Below, piece after piece: positions 38,985-51,379 of a stretch of DNA of 64,000 bases (position 1 is the first letter of the stretch; each line of letters begins with the position of its first letter). Location: assembly GCA_958450325.1 (NCBI GenBank), contig OY288250.1, forward strand, positions 42,320,683 through 42,384,682, written 5' to 3'. The translations under genes and the position numbers were made by a program. The stretch is from Agrostemma githago (taxonomy: Eukaryota > Streptophyta > Magnoliopsida > Caryophyllales > Caryophyllaceae). The notes beneath the pieces were generated by a model, which saw only the letters and a list, made by a program, of their open reading frames with translations, was not told the DNA's origin and did no database searches.

Positions 38985-40078
38985 GTTGGTGTCAGAGCAT
39001 CGTTGCTCCCGACGCTTACACCTGATTTTAGGAAAAACACTAGTAAATGATTTCAACATTAATAAAAGATTGGTGAGAGATGGGTAGAAACAATTAAGGA
39101 CTTAACTGTTAGGTTTTACATGTTCTTGTAACTCAATGATTAGCATTGAATATTTGTCTTATTTGCCCAAGAAGAAGATGCGTGGACGAGACGTGGATTT
39201 AATGCTGCACTACATCGGGACAAGACCTTAATATTCTAGGATCATTGATTTTTTTCTTTCAGCCTCAGTTTCTTCCCAATTCTTCTGTTACAAATTCTCA
39301 TCTCCATTCTTATGGCAAATCTCGGTTATATTCTTCTACTTTACCACCTTCCCTCTTGAGATTCTTTGGTATGACCGACTCTCATCTTAGTAAACCTTGT
39401 TGGAAGTTAAAGATATTTGAGGATTAGTAACCCCTTATTACCTACGTTTGAGTATTGTGAGTTGTACCTGTTCCCTAACCTGGTAAGGGCTTTTGAGGAT
39501 TGATATAATGGTATTGGTTAGTTGATGAAATTAGGATTATACCTTGAATGCTTACCTTGGGTTATAGGTTACCTGATTATATGGAATACTTGGAGTCGAA
39601 TCAGTTTTGGATGGTAAGATTATATTTTATTTAGATCGTTAGCCTGAGTGTTGTGGTACTATTTCAGGTTCTCATTAATGTTTTTAGTAATGTTTGTTGA
39701 CATACATAGATGAAGCCTTGGTTTTGGTGGATTAGATCGTGGAGTGTGATAAGGATATAACTTATGAACTTTTGAGTTGAGTGATCTAAACTTGTTTTGA
39801 GGAATTTTGGTAGCATGATTATGTGACTTTGAATCGTTTGGTGGATTCTTACCTTGTTGCTTGAGTAAGTATGTAAGACTTTGTATTCGAGGTTGTAGCA
39901 ATTGATAGCTTCGGAGGTTGTAGACCGTGTAGGACCACCTAGTGCCTGATATTAATGGACTTAGTATTTTTTTATGGAAATAGGAACCCGAGTTTCGTAG
40001 GAGTCGTACTTGGAATCTCGATTTCGTTTGTGCCTTTTTCCAGTTTCGAGGACGAAACTTTTTTTTAGTGGGGAGGAT
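38985..40078 (+). mobile_element. internal region 10 (INT10), non-coding
   Basis: First unit with right-hand markers: AAACTTGTTTTG near 39790, TTTTTTTATGG near 39970 and ATTTCGTTTG near 40022. It still has the G-form primer site, so it is transitional. Private CATACATAG near 39703. Confidence 0.85.
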
Positions 40079-42751
40079 TGTAACACCCGCAAATTTCCTA
40101 GCTCTGCTATCTGTTTCATTACGATTATATAGTAACTACATTTTTCCTATTTCGAATTCTCTTTCATTATCGAGCCTAAAATTATTTATTTTCAAAAAAT
40201 GGATGTTTAATTATTTTACTACTCGATTTCATAAATAATTATTTTCTAATGCGTTTTTAATCCGATTTCTTCGTAAACGCTTATATTATTTTACAAACCT
40301 TCTTTTATTAACACTACATATTATTTTTAACCTATTTGTTTTAATTCTTATCCTCGTATTTATTTTAATCGGAAACTTATCACATCGATTTGTTGCTTGT
40401 TCTTTCCATCTCAACCATCTTGTTTCCTAGTTGAGTTAAGAGTCCTTGTGACCCGATTATTCCTATCTTTTAGCCTTCTAATTTCTTTTATATATTCTCT
40501 TTCATTCTAGTCTATTTTATTCACAAAGTCTTCTTTTCTCCTCTATTTTAAGTTAAACTTCCTCCTTTTTGTTCGTCAATCCGATCATAATTCGTCTCTA
40601 ATTCTTTCCGATCTCGAGGGTAATTTAATTACTCTTATTCGTTCTTCATCTCTTTTTCTGCTTTCTATTCACTTAATGTGGTTTTAATACCATATGTTTA
40701 ATTATTTCGTAGGCTATTGTGCTAGATCCGACGAAGACGGTTATTTATTTGATTCGGATCTTGGTTAAGGTAACATTGACACGTTACTCGGTATTATGTG
40801 ATATTATTTTTGTAGTTGAATGTATAGAAATTAGATTTTTATTAGACATTATATTTATGTCTCGTTTTTAATAACAAAATCTTTAAAATCGTAAATTTTC
40901 ACATGTTTCGTTATTTTAAATCGTTTTTACGAGATTTTATAATAAATTGTTCTTTTAATTATTAAAAAGTATTAAAAGGCCGAGACTAAAACATACAAAT
41001 AATAATTAATTTCATAATTTTCGTGGTTTTTGATATAAAGGGTCAAATTGAATGTTTTATTGTTTTAATAGAGTTACACCATGTTTCAAAATCTGTTAGT
41101 GTTTTTGTGTTAATTAAAACTCTGTTTTAAAGCCTTTTATTACGAAAACATTGAAAAGAGACTACTATTTATTTTAAGTCTAATATATGCCTATTTAATT
41201 TCGTAAATTCATTCCAACTGGTTTCGTCACAACAAATTATGTATGAACAGGTGTCAAACTAATTCGCGATTCTGTCAGTTGTGATAAGATCTAAATTGAA
41301 ACATATGTTAAACTTTTTATTTAATCCTGGTAATTTACTTACATGAACTATGAGGAGTCTAGTTTATGTTTTCAATTGGATTTTATTTAAAATCAGTTTT
41401 TAAACGTGTTTTATTAAAGATATACAATCGGGTGTCTAATTCTGATAGTTTTTAAATATACGAATAAAAGCCCATGTTTTATTTGAAATTTGGATTTTCT
41501 CCAGAAATACAAGTTGTAACTAACTTTCTATAGTTTTTAACCCCACTGATCCTACGTTATTTTGATTTTTAATGATTTAATTACGAATTTTATAGTAAGA
41601 CAGTGCAATTCTGGAAAATCTTTAATTTGTTATTTAAATACTTTTAATTAATTAGACTTCAACCTTTTGATAAATAATTATGATTTTGACTTTAGTTGAT
41701 TTTTAATCAAAAATTATACATTTATATAATAAATATAATGTTTACGTCTCGAGGCCTAATATTAACTATTTTATATAACTCCTATTTTGATCGATTTCTA
41801 TTTATAATAATACCTACTTTTGAAAAAGTTATTATTTTAAGAAAAGTTCTATATTTATAAAGTTTCATCTTTTGAAGAACAAACTATAATTTTATTGAAT
41901 TACGATAATGGCGTTGTTTTGGAGTTATGGAATAGAGGAAGTGTACGGGTAGAGTAATACAGTCTAGAGTATACGTTTTGCCATCAGCTATAAGGCTAGT
42001 GTATCCGAGCGGGATGCATTGGTTGTTGAACTGGGCATGTTCTTGTCCAGGAGTGTATGTTCATTTTGACCTTAAGCTCGTACCTCGCATGTAAGACGCC
42101 GTCGGGTTGAACTGGGCACACTTGGTGTTCCAGGAGGGGTGTGCATATGTACTTAAGCTAGGACCTCGCATTGATAAGACGCCGTCCTATTATGGTTGAG
42201 TTGCCTAGATTAGAGATCGAAGTTTGATTTGTTTGAACTAAGTTCTCGAAGCTAGTTTTTAGTATTCTCCTAGTGAAAGTCTATTCTGTTGCACTGATTT
42301 GTATCCATAACGCCGTTATTATTATTGATTGATATTGACTTGGAAGTTGGCAATCATTATAAATTATTTTACTATATCGTTTTAAACGTTTTCCATTTTG
42401 AACTATTTTGATATAATAGTAATTATGCTTTAATGTCATGTAATATGGCTGGGAGAACGTCGTCGTTACTCCCCACTGAATTGTGGCTGTTATGTTTATA
42501 ACATGACAGGTTTTTGCTGCCGGGTTTTGGGTGTGAGCTAGCGAGTGGCATGGATCCTTCTCTACTTCATTTATATTAATTTTTGGATTGTTAAACCCAT
42601 TTGGAGAATTTTTATTTTTAGCCCTTTTGTAAGAAGTGACATTTGTATTGACTGACCGTTCTTTTGTAAAGTATAGAACATCAGTGTGTTTTAATCCCAA
42701 GTCTACAGTGTTTCCGCCACTGTATTGCGTTAGAATTTATAGGAGATTACA
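40079..42751 (+). mobile_element. LTR10 (2,673 bp), transitional copy
   Basis: The 5' half looks left-type. The 3' half has right-type CCAACTGGTTTCG near 41213, ATGTATGAACAGG near 41240, AGTTTATG near 41362, ATCAGTTTTT near 41393 and AAGCCCATG near 41470. Private GGAGATTACA end and AATCATTATAAATT near 42352. Confidence 0.9.
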
Positions 42752-43845
42752 GTTGGTATCAGAGCATCGTTGCTCCCGACGCTTACACCTGATTTTAGGA
42801 AAAACACTAGTAAATGATTTCAACATTAATAAAAGATTGGTGAGAGATGGGTAGAAACAATTAAGGACTTAACTGTTAGGTTTTACATGTTCTTGTAACT
42901 CAATGATTAGTATTGAATATTTGTCTTATTTGCCCAAGAAGAAGATGCGTGGACGAGACGTGGATTTAATGCTGCTCTACATCGGGACAAGACCTTAATA
43001 TTCTAGGATCATTGATTTTTTTCTTTCAGCCTCAGTTTCTTCCCAATTCTTCTGTTACAAATTCTCATCTCCATTCTTATGGCAAATCTCCGTTATATTC
43101 TTCTACTTTACCACCTTCCCTCTTGAGATTCTTTGGTATGACCGACTCTCATCTTAGTAAACCTTGTTGGAAGTTAAAGATATTTGAGGATTAGTAACCC
43201 CTTATTACCTACGTTTGAGTATTGTGAGTTGTACCTGTTCCCTAACCTGGTAAGGGCTTTTGAGGATTGATATAATGGTATTGGTTAGTTGATGGAATTA
43301 GGATTATACCTTGAATGCTTACCTTGGGTTATAGGTTACCTGATTATATGGAATACTTGGAGTCGAATCAGTTTTGGATGGTAAGATTATATTTTATTTA
43401 GATCGTTAGCCTGAGTGTTGTGGTACTATTTCAGGTTCTCATTAATGTTTTTAGTAATGTTTGATGACATAGATAGATGAAGCCTTGGTTTTGGTGGATT
43501 AGATCGTGGAGTGTGATAAGGATATAACTTATGAACTTTTGAGTTGAGTGATCTAAACTTGTTTTGAGGAATTTTGGTAGCATGATTATGTGACTTTGAA
43601 TCGTTTGGTGGATTCTTACCTTGTTGCTTGAGTAAGTATGTAAGACTTTGTATTCGAGGTTGTAGCAATTGATAGCTTCGGAGGTTGTAGACCGTGTAGG
43701 ACCACCTAGTGCCTGATATTAATGGACTTAGTATTTTTTTATGGAAATAGGAACCCGAGTTTCGTAGGAGTCGTACTTGGAATCTCGATTTCGTTTGTGC
43801 CTTTTTCCAGTTTCGAGGACGAAACTTTTTTTTAGTGGGGAGGAT
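42752..43845 (+). mobile_element. internal region 11 (INT11), non-coding
   Basis: First unit with the canonical A-form primer site. Private GATTAGTATTG near 42905, CTGCTCTAC near 42973 and TTTGATGAC near 43461. Confidence 0.85.
42754..42765 (+). promoter_or_regulatory. primer binding site, canonical initiator Met-tRNA form
   Basis: TGGTATCAGAGC, 2 bp after the LTR, a full match to the usual plant initiator-Met primer site. Present in this form in INT11, 12, 14, 15 and 16; INT13 has a damaged version. Confidence 0.85.
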
Positions 43846-46518
43846 TGTAACACCCGCAAATTTCCTAGCTCTGCTATCTGTTTCATTACGATTATATCGT
43901 AACTACATTTTTCCCATTTCGAATTCTCTTTCATTATCGAGCCTCAAATTATTTATTTTCAAAAAATGGATGTTTAATTATTTTACTACGCGATTTCATA
44001 AATAATTATTTTCTAATGCATTTTTAATCCGATTTCTTCGTAAACGCTTATATTATTTTACAAACCTTCTTTTATTAACACTACATATTATTTTTATCCT
44101 ATTTGTTTTAATTCTTATCCTCGTATTTATTTTAATCGGAAACTTATCACATCGATTTGTTGCTTGTTCTTTCCATCTCAACCATCTTGTTTCCTAGTTG
44201 AGTTAAGAGTCCTTGTGACCCGATAATTCCTATCTTTTAGCCTTCTAATTTCTTTTATATATTCTCTTTCGTTCTAGTCTATTTTATTCACAAAGTCTTC
44301 TTTTCTCCTCTATTTTAAGTTAAACTTCCTCCTTTTTGTTCGTCAATCCGATCATAATTCGTCTCTTATTCTTTCCGATCTCGAGGGTAATTTAATTACT
44401 CTTATTCGTTCTTCATCTCTTTTTCTGCTTTCTATTCACTTAATGTGGTTTTAATACCATATGTTTAATTATTTCGTAGGCTATTGTGCTATATCCGACG
44501 AAGACGGTTATTTATTTGATTCGGATCTTGGTTAAGGTAACATTGACACGTTACTCGGTATTATGTGATATTATTTTTGTAGTTGAATGTATAGAAATTC
44601 AATTTTTATTAGACATTATATTTATGTCTCGTTTTTAATAACAAAATCTTTAAAATCGTAAATTTTCACATGTTTCGTTATTTTAAATCGTTTTTACGAG
44701 ATTTTATAATAAATCGTTCTTTTAATTATTAAAAAGCATTAAAAGGCCGAGACTAAAACATACAAATAATAATTAATTTCATAATTTTCGTGGTTTTTGA
44801 TATAAAGGGTCAAATTGAATGTTTTATTGTTTTAATAGAGTTACACCATGTTTCAAAATCTGTTAGTGTTTTTGTGTTAATTAAAACTCAGTTTTAAAGC
44901 CTTTTATTACGAAAACATTGAAAAGAGACTACTATTTATTTTAAGTCTAATATATGCCTATTTAATTTCGTAAATTCATTCCAACTGGTTTCGTCACAAT
45001 AAATTATGTATGAACAGGTGTCAAACTAATTCGCGATTCTGTCAGTTGTGATAAGATCTAAATTGAAACATATGTTAAACTTTTTATTTAATCCTGGTAA
45101 TTTACTTACATAAACTATGAGGAGTCTAGTTTATGTTTTCAATTGGATTTTATTTAAAATCAGTTTTTAAACGTGTTTTATTAAAGATATACAATCGGGT
45201 GTCTAATTCTGATAGTTTTTAAATATACGAATAAAAGCCCATGTTTTATTTGAAATTTGGATTTTCTCCAGAAATACAAGTTGTAACTAACTTTCTAAAG
45301 TTTTTAACCCCACTGATCCTAAGTTATTTTGATTTTTAATGATTTAATTACGAATTTTATAGTAAGATAGTGCAATTCTGGAAAATCTTTAATTTGTTAT
45401 TTAAATACTTTTAATTACTTAGACTTCAACCTTTTGATAAATAATTATGATTTTGACTTTAGTTGATTTTTAATCAAAAATTATACATTTATATAATAAA
45501 TATAATGTTTACGTCTCGAGGCCTAATATTAACTATTTTATATAACTCCTATTTTGATCGATTTCTATTTATAATAATACCTACTTTTGAAAAAGTTATT
45601 ATTTTAAGAAAAGTTCTATATTTATAAAGTTTCATCTTTTGAAGAACAAACTATACTTTTATTGAATTACGATAATGGCGTTGTTTTGGAGTTATGGAAT
45701 AGAGGAAGTGTACGGGTAGAGTAATACAGTCTAGAGTATACGTTTTGCCATCAGCTATAAGGCTAGTGTATCCGAGCGGGATGCATTGGTTGTTGAACTG
45801 GGCATGTTCTTGTCCAGGAGTGTATGTTCATTTTGACCTTAAGCTCGTACCTCGCATGTAAGACGCCGTCGGGTTGAACTGGGCACACTTGGTGTTCCAG
45901 GAGGGGTGTGCATATGTACTTAAGCTAGGACCTCGCATTGATAAGACGCTGTCCTATTATGGTTGAGTTGCCTAGATTAGAGATCGAAGTTTGATTTGTT
46001 TGAACTAAGTTCTCGAAGCTAGTTTTTAGTATTCTCCTAGTGAAAGTCTATTCTGTTGCACTGATTCGTATCCATAACGCCGTTATTATTATTGATTGAT
46101 ATTGACATGGAAGTTGGCAATCATTTTAAATTATTTTACTATATCGTTTTAAACGTTTTCCATTTTGAACTATTTTGATATAATAGTAATTATGCTTTAA
46201 TGTCATGTAATATGGCTGGGAGAACGTCGTCGTTACTCCCCACTGAATTGTGGCTGTTATGTTTATAACATGACAGGTTTTTGCTGCCGGGTTTTGGGTG
46301 TGAGCTAGCGAGTGGCATGGATCCTTCTCTACTTCAGTTATATTAATATTTGGATTGTTAAACCCATTTGGAGAATTTTTATTTTTAGCCCTTTTGTAAG
46401 AAGTGGCATTTGTATTGACTGACCGTTCTTTTGTAAAGTATAGAACATCAGTGTGTTTTAATCCCAAGTCTACTGTGTTTCCGCCACTGTATTGCGTTAG
46501 AATTTATAGGGGATTACA
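43846..46518 (+). mobile_element. LTR11 (2,673 bp), mosaic
   Basis: The 5' part shares AATGCATTTTT, TTTCGTTCTAG and AAGCATTAAAAGG with LTR12 only. The 3' part shares GACGCTGTCC near 45950, GACATGGAAG near 46104, CTTCAGTTATATT near 46333 and TCTACTGTG near 46472 with LTR13 only. Confidence 0.9.
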
Positions 46519-47612
46519 GTTGGTATCAGAGCATCGTTGCTCCCGACGCTTACACCTGATTTTAGGAAAAACACTAGTAAATGATTTCAACATTAATAAA
46601 AGATTGGTGAGAGATGGGTAGAAACAATTAAGGACTTAACTGTTAGGTTTTACATGTTCTTGTTACTCAATGATTAGCATTGAATATTTGTCTTATTTGC
46701 CCAAGAAGAAGATGCGTGGACGAGACGTGGATTTAATGCTGCACTACATCGGGACAAGACCTTAATATTCTAGGATCATTGATTTTTTTCTTTCAGCCTC
46801 AGTTTCTTCCCAATTCTTCTGTTACAAATTCTCATCTCCATTCTTATGGCAAATCTCGGTTATATTCTTCTACTTTACCACCTTCCCTCTTGAGATTCTT
46901 TGGTATGACCGACTCTCATCTTAGTAAACCTTGTTGGAAGTTAAATATATTTGAGGATTAGTAACCCCTTATTACCTACGTTTGAGTATTGTGAGTTGTA
47001 CCTGTTCCCTAACCTGGTAAGGGCTTTTGAGGATTGTTATAATGGTATTGGTTAGTTGATGGAATTAGGATTATACCTTGAATGCTTACCTTGGGTTATA
47101 GGTTACCTGATTATATGGAATACTTGGAGTCGAATCAGTTTTGGATGGTAAGATTATATTTTATTTAGATCGTTAGCCTGAGTGTTGTGGTACTATTTCA
47201 GGTTCTCATTAATGTTTTTAGTAATGTTTGTTGACATAGATAGATGAAGCCTTGGTTTTGGTGGATTAGATCGTGGAGTGTGATAAGGATATAACTTATG
47301 AACTTTTGAGTTGAGTGATCTAAACTTGTTTTGAGGAATTTTGGTAGCATGATTATGTGACTTTGAATCGTTTGGTGGATTCTTACCTTGTTGCTTGAGT
47401 AAGTATGTAAGACTTTGTATTCGAGGTTGTAGCAATTGATAGCTTCGGAGGTTGTAGACCGTGTAGGACCACCTAGTGCCTGATATTAATGGACTTAGTA
47501 TTTTTTTATGGAAATAGGAACCCGAGTTTCGTAGGAGTCGTACTTGGAATCTCGATTTCGTTTGTGCCTTTTTCCAGTTTCGAGGACGAAACTTTTTTTT
47601 AGTGGGGAGGAT
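46519..47612 (+). mobile_element. internal region 12 (INT12), non-coding
   Basis: CTTGTTACTC near 46663 is shared with INT14, CTCGGTTAT near 46855 with INT10, and TTAAATATATTTG near 46942 with INT13. Private GATTGTTATAATG near 47035. Confidence 0.85.
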
Positions 47613-50285
47613 TGTAACACCCGCAAATTTCCTAGCTCTGCTATCTGTTTCATTACGATTATATCGTAACTACATTTTTCCCATTTCGAATTCTCTTTCA
47701 TTATCGAGCCTCAAATTATTTATTTTCAAAAAATGGATGTTTAATTATTTTACTACGCGATTTCATAAATAATTATTTTCTAATGCATTTTTAATCCGAT
47801 TTCTTCGTAAACGCTTATATTATTTTACAAACCTTCTTTTATTAACACTACATATTATTTTTATCCTATTTGTTTTAATTCTTATCCTCGTATTTATTTT
47901 AATCGGAAACTTATCACATCGATTTGTTGCTTGTTCTTTCCATCTCAACCATCTTGTTTCCTAGTTGAGTTAAGAGTCCTTGTGACCCGATAATTCCTAT
48001 CTTTTAGCCTTCTAATTTCTTTTATATATTCTCTTTCGTTCTAGTCTATTTTATTCACAAAGTCTTCTTTTCTCCTCTATTTTAAGTTAAACTTCCTCCT
48101 TTTTGTTCGTCAATCCGATCATAATTCGTCTCTTATTCTTTCCGATCTCGAGGGTAATTTAATTACTCTTATTCGTTCTTCATCTCTTTTTCTGCTTTCT
48201 ATTCACTTAATGTGGTTTTAATACCATATGTTTAATTATTTCGTAGGCTATTGTGCTATATCCGACGAAGACGGTTATTTATTTGATTCGGATCTTGGTT
48301 AAGGTAACATTGACACGTTACTCGGTATTATGTGATATTATTTTTGTAGTTGAATGTATAGAAATTCAATTTTTATTAGACATTATATTTATGTCTCGTT
48401 TTTAATAACAAAATCTTTAAAATCGTAAATTTTCACATGTTTCGTTATTTTAAATCGTTTTTACGAGATTTTATAATAAATCGTTCTTTTAATTATTAAA
48501 AAGCATTAAAAGGCCGAGACTAAAACATACAAATAATAATTAATTTCATAATTTTCGTGGTTTTTGATATAAAGGGTCAAATTGAATGTTTTATTGTTTT
48601 AATAGAGTTACACCATGTTTCAAAATCTGTTAGTGTTTTTGTGTTAATTAAAACTCAGTTTTAAAGCCTTTTATTACGAAAACATTGAAAAGAGACTACT
48701 ATTTATTTTAAGTCTAATATATGCCTATTTAATTTCGTAAATTCATTCCAACTGGTTTCGTCACAATAAATTATGTATGAACAGGTGTCAAACTAATTCG
48801 CGATTCTGTCAGTTGTGATAAGATCTAAATTGAAACATATGTTAAACTTTTTATTTAATCCTGGTAATTTACTTACATAAACTATGAGGAGTCTAGTTTA
48901 TGTTTTCAATTGGATTTTATTTAAAATCAGTTTTTAAACGTGTTTTATTAAAGATATACAATCGGGTGTCTAATTCTGATAGTTTTTAAATATACGAATA
49001 AAAGCCCATGTTTTATTTGAAATTTGGATTTTCTCCAGAAATACAAGTTGTAACTAACTTTCTAAAGTTTTTAACCCCACTGATCCTACGTTATTTTGAT
49101 TTTTAATGATTTAATTACGAATTTTATAGTAAGACAGTGCAATTCTGGAAAATCTTTAATTTGTTATTTAAATACTTTTAATTACTTAGACTTCAACCTT
49201 TTGATAAATAATTATGATTTTGACTTTAGTTGATTTTTAATCAAAAATTATACATTTATATAATAAATATAATGTTTACGTCTCGAGGCCTAATATTAAC
49301 TATTTTATATAACTCCTATTTTGATCGATTTCTATTTATAATAATACCTACTTTTGAAAAAGTTATTATTTTAAGAAAAGTTCTAGATTTATAAAGTTTC
49401 ATCTTTTGAAGAACAAACTATACTTTTATTGAATTACGATAATGGCGTTGTTTTGGAGTTATGGAATAGAGGAAGTGTACGGGTAGAGTAATACAGTCTA
49501 GAGTATACGTTTTGCCATCAGCTATAAGGCTAGTGTATCCGAGCGGGATGCATTGGTTGTTGAACTGGGCATGTTCTTGTCCAGGAGTGTATGTTCATTT
49601 TGACCTTAAGCTCGTACCTCGCATCTAAGACGCCGTCGGGTTGAACTGGGCACACTTGGTGTTCCAGGAGGGGTGCGCATATGTACTTAAGCTAGGACCT
49701 CGCATTGATAAGTCGCCGTCCTATTATGGTTGAGTTGCCTAGATTAGAGATCGAAGTTTGATTTGTTTGAACTAAGTTCTCGAAGCTAGTTTTTAGTATT
49801 CTCCTAGTGAAAGTCTATTCTGTTGCACTGATTCGTATCCATAACGCCGTTATTATTATTGATTGATATTTACTTGGAAGTTGGCAATCATTTTAAATTA
49901 TTTTACTATATCGTTTTAAACGTTTTCCATTTTGAACTATTTTGATATAATAGTAATTATGCTTTAATGTCATGTAATATGGCTGGGAGAACGTCGTCGT
50001 TACTCCCCACTGAATTGTGGCTGTTATGTTTATAACATGACAGGTTTTTGCTGCCGGGTTTTGGGTGTGAGCTAGCGAGTGGCATGGATCCTTCTCTACT
50101 TCATTTATATTAATTTTTGGATTGTTAAACCCATTTGGAGAATTTTTATTTTTAGCCCTTTTGTAAGAAGTGGCATTTGTATTGACTGACCGTTCTTTTG
50201 TAAAGTATAGAACATCAGTGTGTTTTAATCCCAAGTCTACAGTGTTTCCGCCACTGTATTGCGTTAGAATTTATAGGGGATTAAA
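47613..50285 (+). mobile_element. LTR12 (2,673 bp), mosaic, mutated 3' end
   Basis: 5' part as LTR11. The 3' part has GATAAGTCGCC and ends GGGGATTAAA instead of ATTACA, so the conserved CA terminus is lost. The same end is seen in LTR14 and LTR15. Private GGGTGCGCAT near 49675. Confidence 0.9.
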
Positions 50286-51379
50286 GTTGGTATAAGAGCA
50301 TTGTTGCTCCCGACGCTTACACCTGATTTTAGGAAAAACACTAGTAAATGATTTCAACATTAATAAAAGATTGGTGAGAGATGGGTAGAAACAATTAAGA
50401 ACTTAACTGTTAGGTTTTACATGTTCTTGTAAGTCAATGATTAGCATTGAATATTTGTCTTATTTGCCCAAGAAGAAGATGTGTGGACAAGACGTGGATT
50501 TAATGCTGCACTACATCGGGACAAGACCTTAATATTCTAGGATCATTGATTTTTTTCTTTCAGCCTCAGTTTCTTCCCAATTCTTCTGTTACAAATTCTC
50601 ATCTCCATTCTTATGGCAAATCTCCGTTATATTCTTCTACTTTACCACCTTCCCTCTTGAGATTCTTTGGTATGACCGACTCTCATCTTAGTAAACCTTG
50701 TTGGAAGTTAAATATATTTGAGGATTAGTAACCCCTTATTACCTACGTTTGAGTATTGTGTGTTGTACCTGTTCCCTAACCTGGTAAGGGCTTTTGAGGA
50801 TTGATATAATGGTATTGGTTAGTTGATGGAATTAGGATTATACCTTGAATGCTTACCTTGGGTTATAGGTTACCTGATTATATGGAATACTTGGAGTCGA
50901 ATCAGTTTTGGATGGTAAGATTATATTTTATTTAGATCGTTAGCCTGAGTGTTGTGGTACTATTTCAGGTTCTCATTAATGTTTTTAGTAATGTTTGTTG
51001 ACATAGATAGATGAAGCCTTGGTTTTGGTGGATTAGATAGTGGAGTGTGATAAGGATATAACTTATGAACTTTTGAGTTGAGTGATCTAAACTTGTTTTG
51101 AGGAATTTTGGTAGCATGATTATGTGACTTTGAATCGTTTGGTGGATTCTTACCTTGTTGCTTGAGTAAGTATGTAAGACTTTGTATTCGAGGTTGTAGC
51201 AATTGATAGCTTCGGAAGTTGTAGACCGTGTAGGACCACCTAGTGCCTGATATTAATGGACTTAGTATTTTTTTATGGAAATAGGAACCCGAGTTTCGTA
51301 GGAGTCGTACTTGGAATCTCGATTTCCTTTGTGCCTTTTTCCAGTTTCGAGGACGAAACTTTTTTTTAGTGGGGAGGAT
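50286..51379 (+). mobile_element. internal region 13 (INT13), damaged primer site
   Basis: The primer site reads TGGTATAAGAGC and is followed by ATTGTTG, so it is impaired. GATGTGTGGACAAG near 50480 is shared with INT15 and INT16. Private GATAGTGG near 51037 and CGGAAGTTG near 51214. Confidence 0.85.

Noticed and set aside
43728..43934. 68-codon minus-strand frame seen only in right-hand units
   Set aside because: It spans the internal/LTR junction and appears only because of subfamily substitutions; it is not a gene.
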